A stretch of DNA of 64,000 bases from Macrotrachela quadricornifera (lineage: Eukaryota; Rotifera; Eurotatoria; Philodinida; Philodinidae), in assembly GCA_022393335.1 (NCBI GenBank), contig JAJEKB010000944.1, positions 104,102 through 168,101 on the forward strand, given 5' to 3'. Positions 37,471 through 51,397 of the stretch are shown piece by piece; the first letter of the stretch is position 1, and each line of letters opens with the position of its first letter. The translations under genes and the position numbers were made by a program. Under the pieces are notes generated by a model. The model had not been told where the DNA came from and searched no databases. It worked only from the letters and a program-made list of their open reading frames with translations.

Positions 37471-38899
37471 TAGTACCTATATGCTCTTACAGTGTGAAAG
37501 GCTAAAGCTTTCAGCTCATACGTTAAATGAGAAAAACAGCTATGCAATATCCATATGCTTATGCTAATGCCATCAAAATGCCGTTCTAGATTTATTAAGC
37601 GTATTCATTTTATTTTATTCATTATGGAAAAAGTTAATCGCTAACCTGTAAAAAAGTTCCATTTTTCATAGATCTTTTTGATACTGTTGACAGATCTTCA
37701 TATCAAGCACTGAAGTTTATCCCTGCATTATGCACGAAAACGAGCAGTTGGGCGTGACAGAACGGAGGGATACAGACGACTGGCTGCGAGCTGTATGTAA
37801 CGGTTTGGCCTAGAAACTTTCAAAAGAAAACTGAAGGACTTGGACTTTTTACAGTATACTCGTTACTGGCATTAGGATACATCTATTTTATATGAGAGTA
37901 TACTTAGGAAAAGTTCTTAAAACAGACTTCAGAAGCTGAGGGTGGGGGTGGGTGAGGGTCAAGTGGGACGTGACGACAAGCGTTGCTTGTTTCATATCAT
38001 TTAGTGACTGACAATTTAAACGGAATATTAAATCATTGAAAATAATTTAAAAAAAACAGTATTATTTAAGATACTACTCACAATAGATATTCATTATCTT
38101 CCGAATCCGTATTATCAACAAGATGAAAAACTATAAATGACTAATTACACTCAGTTTGCAGCATAAACGAGATTACTCACCTAGTGTCTTTTTTTTCTTT
38201 TTATGTTTCTTGTTTGCTTATTTGCTAAACATTTATACTCTGCTTGATACCTTTGTCTGTCCTTACATCAGAACACTGCCGAAAGAGTTAAAGATAACAG
38301 TCAGTTGCTTCACATTTTGCATGGATGCAAGGAGATAAAAGGCGAAAATTTGATATGACTCAATGTTTTTTTCTCATTCCATACACGATAAGAATGAATG
38401 TTGTTGGAAATTTCTTCCGAATAGCAAGATCTTTATTTTATGCAACTTAATCAATTATGATTGCAATTTGCATCGAACGTAGTTTTTAGAAATGAATGCT
38501 TACTCTTTTTCTATAATCTAGCAATATTTCCGGCTATTTACATGCAATTTTCGACTGTTGTTCAGTGACTTCATCTGGGATCTCAATCAACACAATAAAG
38601 ACATTCGAATTTTCCGAAACTTGAGGGTGAGTTTAACAGATAACAATCACTGTCCAGTATTCCACTTTAGTTTAATGAAATTGATCATCAAGTGGCAAGA
38701 GAATCAACATAAATAAAATTGAAAACCTTAGAAATCCGTAATAGTTCCGAGAATTTCAAATTTTTTAAGTAGCAGGTAGTCTTTCTCAAACTATAGTGAA
38801 ACCAGCTACCATAATCCATAGATTTCACTGCAGCAACAGAGTGTGCTGATTTCTACGTCTGGCCGTCAAATCGATCCTCTTTTTCTTTTTTTAAAGGAA
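37471..38899. other. Intergenic with a G-quadruplex-type motif at 37940-37958
   Basis: Spacer around a G-rich run with four G-tracts of at least three (GGGTGGGGGTGGGTGAGGG), rare in such AT-rich DNA. Sequence around 37720-37800 is GC-richer than its surroundings and may be a transposon remnant, but I recognise no domain. Nothing else is supported. Confidence 0.45.
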
Positions 38900-39475
38900 G
38901 CTAGTAGAATCTTTTTACCGCCTACAACGTTGTAGTCATCTGTACTAAGTCAGAAAAATTGATTACTAGTTTAGTTCAATATTGGATAGATAACGTGCCC
39001 AAGCCAACTATTGGAAATCAAAAGTGCCTCCATCTTTCTGACTATTGAGGTGCTCAACGTGATGAAACATTATACGTCGACCTGAAGTATTTAAAACGTT
39101 TAACAATTCCAAAGAAAATGACAGCGATGATCCAACCCTGTGACGTGTATTACAAGCAGCAATGTAAATACTTAGTTCGAAAAATGTATCATCATGTACG
39201 TTGTATGACTTGCATGTTCATTTGGCACAACGAAATAATATTATCAAACTAAACTCACTCATTTATAATCATCTGTCTTCTCCAAAACTCTATTCGATGA
39301 TCCAGTACTCGTGGTATCAGTCTGCATGGTTATTCAACGACCGAAGGAGACATATTTCTCCTTCGACGGCAATCATTTTGTAACTTAAAAGGCTATGCAG
39401 ATCCGACTCGATTCATTAAATGCGCATATTGTGACGATGTATTATGACTGGAATATTTTTTCGAAAACTAACATC
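38900..39475 (+). pseudogene. Decayed pogo/Tigger-like DDE transposase (C-terminal part)
   Basis: A continuous frame from about 38904 reads the end of the DDE catalytic domain: YNVVVICTKSEKLITSLVQY, KCLHLSDY with the second acidic residue, then IPKKMTAMIQPCDVYYKQ with the third (the usual form is QPLDV). It continues to RKMYHHV. A TGA at 39046 interrupts it where Trp is normal (SDSW), and a shift near 39200 moves to the frame HLAQRNNIIKLNSLIYNHLSS...MIQYSWYQSA. A Cys-rich tail with CAYC follows near 39420. This order is typical of pogo-like transposases. The N-terminal DNA-binding part is missing, and the copy is dead. Confidence 0.75.
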
Positions 39476-40572
39476 TTCATTAAATTTTGAGAAAGAGCTG
39501 ATTATATCGTCTTTTCCTTATTTTTTTCGAAAAGCATTTTTTTGTTATATGAAAAATCTGTCTCGTAAAATAAACAAAATGCTACTACCAATTTTTTCCT
39601 AAAAAATCTATTATAAATATCGATCATCCTGTATCTTCCAAAGAAAAGATAACAATAAATGGAAGAAATTCATTGAGAAGAAAAAAAACCTATATGATCG
39701 CATCTGATGAAGATCGAAATAGTATTCACTAGATTATGGAGATAAACACCCACCATGACTCAAAGAGGAATCGATGGTCCATAATATTTTTAGGTTTTGA
39801 CTACCTCACTATAGTCTATCAAATTAGTATATACATGAATGTAATCAGAGTGTTACACCTAAATAGTGTTCCTCGTTAGTAAGGTGTGGCTAGGATAAAC
39901 TGTGCTCTCACTGACACTTCCCAGATTTGGAACGATCTATCATTGAGCTGGAAAGATACACCTATTTTTAGTCATAGAATGAGACCTGTAGGAAGATGGA
40001 GACTCAATCTTAACTAGAAGTTTTAGTGAGTGGTCCGCCAGAGGAACACGGAAAAGTGCTTCGCCGTTCATTTATGGAGTTGACTTGAATTCTACTTGCA
40101 TACAGTTTTCAACCGCCAAATATAGTCGTGCATACGCTATATTTTTCTACAGTGAGATTGGCAATCTTGCTTTTAGAAATTGTAAAATATGAATGATTTA
40201 TTCAGAAGGGAGTTAGTTATGGTATGACTTATAATGACAAGGTTAAGCGAGTTGTAGCGACGAAGATTATTTTATCTATTAGTATTTTTCATTGTATCCG
40301 TTGAAATTATTGTTTTAATATTTTTCAGTGAATGGTAAAAGATATGTCAAAAAATACAAATAAGGTATGATAATAGAAGAAAAAGACTATAAGTATTACG
40401 AACTAAGAATCTTTGATATTCATTAGATAAAACTTTTATCAGGCAAGCCAATTTTATTGACAAGAATTTATTATTAGCGGAATAGATATAGAATAAGCAT
40501 ACAAACATACAGCTGAATATAAGAATAAAATAATATTGAAGTCATTTATGTTTTTCTTAATTAAATATTAAT
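39476..40572. other. Intergenic, no supported gene
   Basis: This lies between the dead transposase and the 3' end of the polycystin gene. A moderately GC-richer stretch at about 39740-40170 looks repeat-like, but I could not pair it with another copy in the window. Confidence 0.35.
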
Positions 40573-43500
40573 TCAAAGATCATCATTATCAAATTTAGCC
40601 AATGGCGCATCATTATCTTTATTTATTGAATTAAGCATTGTTGTTAATTTATCTTTCATTTTGTCATTTTCATCTTCATCTGTTGTTTTTTTATTATTAA
40701 TTCCTGCAACTTTTCGAAATGCAGACCACATAAAATCCATCATTTCATTTCTTTGTTGTGATGCTGCTAATTCTCTTTTAACGTGTGCAAATGAATCATT
40801 CAAACTACGAAAAAAAATATTTTATAACAAAACTAATCTCATAAAATATATTAAACTTACATTGTTAAAAATATACTTAATAATGCAATGAAGACAAGAA
40901 CGATAAATGAAAGAAAATAAAATGTACCTAAGAGAAGAAAGTATATAAAATATAATAATTTTATTTTAATAATTAATTTACCATAGATTTTACTAACACC
41001 AAGCATATCAGGAGCATTTATTTCTCCTAAAAGCATTCGAAAACAAGTTGTTAATGCCGTAAAAAAACTTTTATAAGATCTAAGTGAACGACCAAATATA
41101 GCAAAACCCATAATAGCATATGCAACCATAAATATAAGAAAAACAAAACCAAATGAACTTAAATCTTTTCGAGCATAACTAAGTGATTTTGATAACATTC
41201 CAATACGTTTATTAAATCTAAGTAATTTTAAAAATTTAATCATTGTAAAAAATGTTACTAATGCAACTATATATGAATAAACTTCATCAAAACTTGCTAT
41301 TGCATTAAAATTAACAAATTCACCTAAAATTAAAACAAGAATAATTTAAAATATATTTTTTTTTCTTTTCTATTTATTTACCCATTTCTGTTTTTCTTAA
41401 TGATCGAATAGCTAATCGTGTTAAGGTTTTTTTTGTTCCATACATTCCAATTGATGTTATACTAAATATTGTTGTAATAAATGATACAACATTCCAAAAT
41501 TTATAAAAATATTCTCTTCTTTGTTTATTTATTAATATTGTTTCATGTATTATTGAATATATTGTAAATATAACAAATAAAAGTTCAAATGCATATACAA
41601 GTATTCCATAACCACCAATATGATCATATAAACGAAATATTTTTATTTGATGATCTTGTATAACTGAACCCATTGATGTCATTTCAAATGATAATGTTAC
41701 AGATACAAATAAATTAACATTTGCATTAAAAAGTGAAAAATCAATTACAACTGCACGTGTTAATTGATCAAGCCAATTTTGTGAACGTAATTGTTCAAGT
41801 AATAAACGACCTTTTTCATGTGTTCGTCCTAATGATACAACATAACCACCTCCTTTATATGTTTTATATATTGCTGTTAATGGACCACTTTTTGTACGAA
41901 CACTACTCTAAAAAAAAAATAAAAAAAAATACACTTTTCAATTATTCAATGAAAAAAGCTTGGAGTAGTTTCAAATTAAAGCTAAAATCTTTACGCAAAA
42001 CAACCAGAAGAAATGATGATCTCATTTCAGAAATTGAATATTTAAGAAACTTGTGAAAGTTTCCCAGAAATCCTGATTGTGTGGTCTAAACGAACTGTTA
42101 TATACATATATTCTGAAATAAATCCTCTGAGTATTGTAATAATCTGTATTCATACAAAGTTCTAAGTCGGAATTAAAAAAAATTGAATTTTTGAAGTGTA
42201 GATTTTCTGATTCATGTGTTAGTTTTCTCCTAAATTAAACAATATTGATATATAAAACTAACTTGATAACACCATGGTGTTTTACATCTTGTACTTCCAT
42301 TATTTGTTTCATCAAACATTTTTGATGCCGTTTTATTTAAAACATGTTCCCATTTTGGTGTATAATCTTTTGTATCATCATCAAACCAATTATAATCATC
42401 TCGACAATGTGATATAATATGTTTAACACGACGATGTACACGACAACTATTTTCTTTAATACGTAATTGTCGAATTCTTGGTGCTCCAACACGCATTGAT
42501 ACTCGACTACCTGTTGTTAATTTTTCTCTCCATGTTAAATTTTTATTATTATACCATGATTGTGCATAAAGACCTTTTAATAAAACATTATCACAATAAT
42601 CCCACCATGTACCTATTGATTTAACATTATGAAAATCTTCTGTTATAAATAAATTTTTTGTATCACGATATAAATCATAAGAATTTGTATCACGTGCTTG
42701 ATATGATAGAAATAATAAAATTATTGTAAAAAATACATAAACAACTATTTCACGAATAATTTCTCCCATTTTTATTTCACGTAAACGTTGTTCTCGTGCA
42801 CGTAACATTTCATTTGAATCAATTGGTCGTAAATCAAATAAACGAACACGACGTTGACGAGCTATTTCTAATTATAATAAAAAAGAAAAGACTTTTTCTT
42901 CTTTTTAATTAAAAAAAAAATTCATTTTTACCTTTAACATGAGAATCATTATAAAGATCATGATCATCATTTTCAACAATATTATTATTTGATACTAATG
43001 TTCCAGTAAATGGATCATTAAAATCAAGTGTTTCATCATCATATGGACGACGAATAAGAAAACTTATTATTGCTGTTATTAAAAATACTTTTAATGGATC
43101 AATAACAAGTATTGATTGACCAAATGAAAGCATCATTGTCATTAACCATTCATTAGCTCGTGTTGCACCCCATTCCAATGAATAAAGTATAATAAAAAAT
43201 GAACATGTAAGAATACTTAATGTTACCACTGAAAAAAAAAAATCGAGATTTACAATATATGATTTGTACTTATTTTATCATGGAAAAGTTTTTAACTTAC
43301 TTCCCCATGCAATATAAATAGTCCAATGTGGAAATGTTCTTGTTTTATCTTCAATTGAAGGTATAGCTCCAATACGTTCAAGATCATCTTCATTGGTTTT
43401 TTTAAAATGTTTTAAACGATATTTTGCTTTTGAAAAGAATCTTAATAAGAAAAAAAAAATAAAATAAAATAAAATTTTGTTGAAAAGAAAAAACAAACTT

Positions 43501-46500
43501 TGTTGTTTTTTCATATTGTTCATCTTTTTCAAATGCTTTTTTTCGACGTTTTGTTTCTTTTAAATGATGTGTTATTAATGTTTTTTGACTATATTTAGCT
43601 TTACGAAATAATGTAACAATAATTAAATTAACTGGTAAAACAATTAATGTTCCAATAAAACTAATCCATAATTGTGTTAATGTAAATTCAATAGGACCAA
43701 TTTTCATTAAAACTCCTGCTTTATGTGTTGTTGCTTGTGTATCTTGTCTATAAAACATTGCATTTGATATCATTGTACAAAATAATAATGATATACAACA
43801 TGATATACGTTGTAAACGTGTAAAATTACTTCGAACTGGACGAGAAAATACTGAAAACCAAAGATGACCATCACTAAATTTTTTTTTAACTGATTGAGTA
43901 AATAAATGTGCAAAACTTTTTAATTCTTTTATTGATGCTAATGGTACAACACGATCAACAAGACCATCACCTTTTTCAACAGCAAGCCAATTATCACAAA
44001 TAAAATAATTTCTTTGAAAAAATAAATAAATAAAAAAAATGAATTTTTTTTTTGAAATCAAAAATATACTTTTCTCCTGTTTGTAAATCCATTACATTAA
44101 TCATATTTAAATACCATGATGCTTTATTTTTCATACCAGAATTATCATGCCATATACGAAGATAAAGTAATGGACCAAGTGGTGATTCAACACTCATAAC
44201 AAAATTTCGAACACTTCCTGATTTAAATTCCTATAAAAAAAATTTCTTTTAATAATATAAAAAATAAAACAACTTATTAAAATTACTTGATTTTTTCCAT
44301 CAGATAATTTTCGTACACCACTATCAGATAATTCACCTGACATAACAAAACTTATATTTGATGTTGTACCTGATTCTTTTCCAACACCAGTATGAACTGT
44401 TATTAAATAATGATAAGTATCTATTGGAAGATTATCAACAAGTGGTGCTGCTGTCCACTAGAAATAACGTAATTATCTTAGAGTATATTATATCGATTCG
44501 TATGGGATGTTATGATTAATAATTTTTTTAAAAAAAAAATAAAAGATTACTTTAACTAAATCTTGTTTATCTGTTCTTCTAGCCCAAATAGCTGCAATAA
44601 TATATAAACCAAAAATAACAATAACTGTACTAAATACAGCAGCATTTTCATGTAATTTTTTAAATTTTGCAAAAACAGTTTTAAAATTAATTGTATTTGG
44701 TGGAACATAAAAATCACTTCCAAATGTTGTTAAATGTGTACAAAGACATTCAGTTGATTTTAATGTTGTTAATGGTCCAACCTATTTTATAAATATATAT
44801 TTAATTATAAGAAAAAAAATAATAATTTACTTGACATCCATCAGAACTCCATGTATATTTTTTTTCATCCCAATATTGACATTTTGATACATACATATTT
44901 ATTATATAACTTGAATTATATTCTGTTAAATTCATTGTTGTACTTGCATCTAAAAATTATTTATATAATAATTAGATTTTGTATTGTTTTATTTTAATAA
45001 AAGAAATATATTTACTAATTAATTTAACACCAATTATATAAGTACCATTACCAAAATGAACACTTGGTGGCATAAAAATAGTATTTTTTATTTCATATTG
45101 ATCATTTAAATCAATATCTGATGTTGATTCAAAATCTGTTTTATTTGGTAAAAGAAAAATTAAATCAAATTTTGATTCTGTTGGTGGTTCTAATAATGTT
45201 TCATTTATTCCATATGATACATAAACAGCATAAATATCCATTGATGAAATTTTTGGTAATATAGAAATAGATAATGTCATATTTTTATCAGGTATATTAA
45301 CTTTATGATATTGAAATGATGTACCATATAAATGATGTTCTTCAGATTTTGGTTGTTTATCAATAGGTCGTGTTAAACGAATTGATATTGGTTTAGTTGT
45401 ATTTTGAATTGGCATTTCTGAACCATCTGGTCTTGATAAAATAATTGTAACAACACTACCTTGTACATTAGAATGTCCATGTGCACTTGCATATGGATTA
45501 TTTTTTGATTCAAGTACTTTTGTAAATATATTGGATGAATCTGATCCAGAATTTAAATCAGATAAACCAGGTAAACGAATACTTGTATCACCAGCTGATA
45601 AACTTGATTTACCTTTTTAATATACAAAAGAACAAAAAAATGTTTTATATTTTTTTTTTTCGAAAATTATAATAAAATTCAAACCATCAGGTGATGCTTT
45701 TGTAAGTGTCATTGACATTGTTTTACTTTCAAGTGTTTTACTTTCATTCGATGATACATGATTTGCTAAAACATCACCAACTGTAAATAAACCACCAGAA
45801 CTTCGTTTAGCAATATTTGAAGCCTATGAAAAAAAAAAGAGAAAAGAAAAATTTTAATAAAATAAATCTAAATTTATACTCGTTCTCGTCCTTCAATAAT
45901 TGTTTTTTTTGTTTCTTCTAATTTAAGTCGATATTCTTCCCATCGTTCTTCAGGTAATGTATCACAATCATCACAAGCATCATAAAATTGTGTTGGAGCA
46001 TAAAGAACTTTTGTATCTGTTTCATCATCTTCAGATTCTTTCATATCGGATTCAAGATTCTATATATATTATTTAAATAAATTTAAATTAAAAAAAAAAA
46101 CAAAAAAAAAATATTTCAACCTCAATAATGGCACCAGGATCACTATCTCTATCTTTTGTAACAACTTTTGATGCTGCTTGAAGTACATTACCACCAACAT
46201 TCATTAATGCTAAAATAAAAGAAATTTATTTAAACAAAATATAGATATTAATATAACAATGATACAAACATGTTGCAAGATCAGAAACAACATTCTCATC
46301 TTCTATTTCCAAATCTTTTACTTTCGAACCAATTTTTTCAATAATAGTGGCACCTTTTTCCTATAATGAATAATAAATATATATAAAAAATATAAGAAAA
46401 TAATCGAACTTGATTATTTAATGGCATTTGATCACTATTTGCTGTAACAGTTGCACTAGCTTTAACTGCTTTATCAACCATACTTGCTTCTTTTGATGAA

Positions 46501-49500
46501 TCTAACACTGTACCCATTGATGTTAACATTTTTGATCGCATCTAATATTAAGATTTAATTTAATTAAAAAATTATATTTTTTAACTTACAGATGCCATTC
46601 TTTCATTCATTGCTTTGAGTTCGTCTTCACTAGTATCTCCCGTAGTCTATTTTAAAAAAATAAATAAATATTAAAAAATTTAAAATAAAATATATTCACT
46701 TACAGAATTATCACTCATTTCATTAAGTTTATCTGCTAAACCAGTAATTAATTCCACAGCTTTTTTTGGATTTGCTGCAGCTAAATCATTTAAATTTTCC
46801 ATAACTTCTTCTAATGCATTTAAATCAGCATTATCAAATATAAAATTTGTTTGTTTATTTATTTCTAAACGTGTTACTAATTGTCTTCCATCAACTAAAT
46901 GTCGAACAATAAGTAAAAAATAAAGTGTACCATTATTAAATTCTAAATCATGTTCACTAATATTAAATATTTTTGTTTTTGGATCAAATTGTATTAATTC
47001 TTTAGTTTTTATAAGTTTACTATTTGATGAAAAACATTGATTTTCAAATATTTGTATATTTAATTCTGGACGACGTAACATTAATGTTAAATTATTCCAT
47101 TGTATAGGCCAATTATTAGAATTATGTGGATTTGCTTCTGTTGGTCTTGTTGAACCTAATTGAAATGTATTTGAATAAATTGTTGACGAATAAAGATATT
47201 CAGGATAACATAATAAAGTAAAATTAAGTTTTCGACGATCAAATTCTGGATTATCAGGATCAGTTGTTGAAGAATAAAAATCTAGTTTAATAACTTCACC
47301 ATCATTTCTAATTGTTTCATTTCCACTAAAATTTGTTATTAAATTTGAACGTATTATTTCAATTGGTTGAATAAATTGTCGAAAATCTGCTAAATTTGAA
47401 CTTGTAGTAACTGTAAAAACAGATAAATAATAACCATGTGAAAGTGATTTTGGTTCAATAGTTAATGTTGATTTTGGTCCAAGTTCAGAACAATAATTAT
47501 TAAGAAATGTTTCAGGAAATATTTGATTTATTGAATGTGTATATCGTTGTATACGTGAATATTTCCATTGTGTTGCATCAATTGATAAAAGATAAAATGA
47601 ATAAAGAAGATCATTTTCAGGACAATTTGTTATTATTATTGGTTCAAGATTATGTTGAAGAATATATGGTAAAAGAAGTATTAGTGATGATGATGTGACA
47701 TTATTAATAGCATTTGAAGATGTTAAAGAAAAATCTTGTTCTTTAAAACATACTTCATCTGATTGAGTTATACCTTTAACAATAGTTACTGTTGGACATT
47801 TTATTTCAACTGTAAGAAGTTTTGAAGATGGTTGAATAAAAGTCACATCAATTTTATATGTACCAGCTTTTGTAAATCTATAAAGAAAAAAAATATTTAT
47901 TTCAATGAAGTTAATGATTTATATAATTTGATTCTATTACTAAAAAACTAAATATCTCTTACTTATATCCAACTTGTAAATGTTGATTACTAAGTCTTTT
48001 CCATTGTATATCATGTATTCCATCAGGTTTTTTAATTGTTTGATTCAATTGACTTATAATAAATTGTCCATAACGAATAAAAACTTTTTTTTCATTTCCA
48101 AAATCAATTTGTATATCAAAACCAATTCCATTAATCCATTGTATATCAATCCAAATAAAATCTTCATTAATTAAACCCATTTGATTCATAATATAAACTT
48201 GTGGTTTTGTTGTTATATCTGTTCCAATAGTAAATGTTGTTTGTGCTTCACGTATTGTTGGTAAATCTCCGCCTTGTACATGTAATGTTTGTCTTCCATA
48301 TGTTGTTATATTCATATAAAATTGTTCAGTAAAATTATTTGATTTTAATAATTGTACACGTTCAGTACGTGTTTGATTTTTTTCATTAATACTTGTACTA
48401 TCAACAATAGTTAATGTAAATATACCTTCAAATGGTATATGTTCTAATGCACGAATTGTAACTAATGTTAATTGATTTATATCTGAACGATCTTCAATTT
48501 CAACTTTAAATTGTGATAATGGTTCTTCAACATCAATACGTATTGATTGATTTGCTAAATTTATACGATTTATTGCACTAACTAATGGATGATATTGACC
48601 TGGTTTAGAATAAGTACAATTAGCAACATTAATTGGTGACATATCAGTTGTTCGTTGAATATGAATTATTTGTAATGGAGTTTTAGATGTACCACAATCA
48701 AAAATAATTGTTAAATCTAATGTTGGTTCAAGAGTTATGGAATATTCGACTGATTGACCACTTTTTATTGTCGTTTGAGATGCTTCGATATCTAATGAAC
48801 GTATTGCTGGTTGAATATTAATATAATAGGGTTGTAATGGAACAGAATCACATTCAAGTTGAAATAAATATTTACCAAGCGGTAATGGCTAAATTCAAAA
48901 AAATGAATTTTTTTTTGAATGAAACGAAAGAAACATAAATAGAGAATATGAGATCAATGATTGTATGAATTTATCTCAAATTAATATAAAAAATATTTAT
49001 GAATAATTTTTACCTCATTTGGAATAATTTCTAAACTTTTTTTTCTCCAAATTAATTTCATTTTTTCATTTGTAATCATATTTCTTAAATATAAACAATT
49101 AGCATGTTGAAATGAATAATCTTCATGTGATATTAAATTAAATCGACTTGCTGTTGGTGTTTCCATTAAATCTTTATAAATAATCATTTTTTGAATCATT
49201 TTTTCTCGTCGAATTGTTCGTATTAAATATGTTGTATTTATACTACGTTCATTATAACATCGTACAGATATATTATATTGTCCATAACGTGTATAATTTC
49301 GTGCAAAATAAGCTGTATAATATTGATGACGACTTGTACCATTTGTTTGACGATTTCCATCACCATAATCAACTGTACAATTTATTGGTATACTTCCTAT
49401 ACAAAAAAGAAAATAAATAAAACTAAACTTTCTAGTTTTTTTTCTTTACCAAATGTTTGTACAGTAAAATTTTGATAAGTATGACCATTACGATTATCAG

Positions 49501-51397
49501 GTGAAAAATGAACAAATTGTAATGGTAAATCGGTTTTAATATAAACAACATCAACATAAACTGTACGATATTCAGCCATTTCATTATTAACCATTCGACG
49601 ATAATCAGCACGAAATTGAACTTTTTTTGCACCTTCACTTTTCCATGAAAGATTAACCTATTGATTTTAATTTTTTTTTTTGTAAAATTATTTAAAAAAA
49701 AAATTTTGTTTATAATTAAACTTACAACACCAGCAGTGATATAAATTTCATTTGAACTTGAATTTGTATTTGTATTTGTAGTTTCTTGTCCTTCAATATC
49801 ACCATAAACAGTTAATGAAGCAAGATTTCGTTCATTTTTAACTGATACCATAATTTCAACACCTTCATTAATTTGAACACGTGTTCGACCATGTTTAAGA
49901 AAACTTGAATCAGCCAAACTAATTTCAAGACCTTAAATAAAATAAAATAATTTATAAATAATTTCTTAAAATTATTTAATATATTACATACCAACTTCTG
50001 TATCAATTAAATCAATAACATTTGATACAGATATTACATACCATCGTCCATCATTTTGACATTGTTTATTTGTTTTTAATGTTGATAATGAACATTTACA
50101 AAAATTTTTCTCATATTTAAATGAACTATCTAATTCATAAGTACTTTGAATACATCCACATTCATTATTTGTTGATGAATATAAAGCAATCTAGTTAAAA
50201 ATAAATAAATAAATAAATAAATTAAATAATAAAATTTTAAATACCTTCATTTTTCTATTGTGACATTCTTCTCGACATTGTTGCCAATTATCATATTTTT
50301 CAGGTATTAAATATTGATGAATACGATCACTTTCTTTTAAACATCCCAATGAAATACGATCCGGAGAAACTAAAATTATATAAATTATATTATTATTAAA
50401 AACAAAACACTTCTTGAAGTATACTAAAAGTAGTAGTGAAGATACTATATTTCCTTATAAGAAGTTTTAAGAAACTTTCCTTGCATATAATGGTAAACTA
50501 GGTATTGGTCTTTTGATCTGCCAGTAATTTTTTATTCGATTTTTACGAAAAATTGTCAAAATTTTACTCTCTAATGATCGAAAGGGAGACCTTTAAAGAG
50601 TCTTATGAGGAAATACAATACCTCTACTATCAGTTTTAATATACTTTAAATCAATACAAACCATTAGCAATTTCTTCTTCTGATAAAATTCTTTCATAAT
50701 AAACAATTTCATCAAACATAGCTAAACCAGTATCATTTCCATAAACAATAGCATCTTTTGGATGTAATTGATTATATTTAAATACAAATACTTCTGTATA
50801 ATTTTCAACTGATGTTTCTTTATAAATATGTCCATCAAAAAATATTGTCATTTGATGATGTTGTCCAACCGATGTTGTATGTTCTTGAATTGTTGTTACA
50901 ACATCAACCCATTTATTTATTTCTAAATCAGCTTCAATTTGCCAATAATATGCAAATTGATCATTACGAAATTCTTTTAAACCAAATTCTAAATATGATG
51001 TATTTTTTGATTGATATAAATAAATTAATATTCCATCACCATGTGGTTCATGTGCACCTGTACTAAATAATAAATATTTACGTTCACGATCAACAATTGT
51101 AAATGGATTAAGAAGTAATTTAAATCTTAATGACCATCCATGTGATGAACATATTGCTAATTGTCGAAAACATTTAAATTCATAATTTGATAAATGATAA
51201 AAACCATCAGAATCAACTTTTGATTTTGAACGATCGAGAAGAGTTTTTTCATCTAATATTAAATAAATGAAAAAAATTAATTTAATATAAAATTTGCTTT
51301 TTTTTTATTCAATAATAAATTTACCGTCAGTTTGAAGAGAAATATTTGTTTTAATAAAGATTATTAAAAAAATAATAATAAAAATTGAAATCTTCAT
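40573..51397 (-). CDS. Polycystin-1-like protein (LamG-WSC-PKD-REJ-GPS-PLAT-channel)
   Basis: A large membrane receptor/channel of the polycystin-1 family. 28 exons join in phase to ~2857 residues: 51397-51325, 51252-50662, 50369-50245, 50190-49992, 49931-49726, 49657-49450, 49396-49014, 48888-47963, 47877-46704, 46646-46590, 46541-46410, 46360-46270, 46209-46121, 46059-45880, 45823-45685, 45612-45016, 44949-44831, 44781-44551, 44457-44287, 44230-44070, 44011-43499, 43440-43301, 43228-42932, 42867-42263, 41907-41382, 41323-40982, 40927-40861, 40804-40573. Order: signal peptide (1-22), LamG-like fold (~30-220), WSC with paired cysteines (~222-325), PKD (DYGDGN), REJ (to ~1290), GPS (CQYWDE, then CLCTHLTTFG, cleavage expected at HL/T ~1780), TM1, PLAT, about ten more TMs, polycystin loop (GAPRIRQLR) and pore (FRMLLGEI). 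The vertebrate N-terminal LRRs are replaced by the LamG-like domain. Confidence 0.9.
50417..50648. repeat. Small inverted-repeat (MITE-like) insertion in a polycystin intron
   Basis: Inside the 292-bp second intron of the polycystin gene, 50417-50480 (AAGTATACTAAAAGTAGTAG...) is a diverged reverse complement of 50586-50648. It explains why this intron is several times longer than its neighbours. Confidence 0.55.

Noticed and set aside
37940..37958. Internal telomere repeat
   Set aside because: G-rich but not a periodic TGTGGG array, and only 19 bp long.
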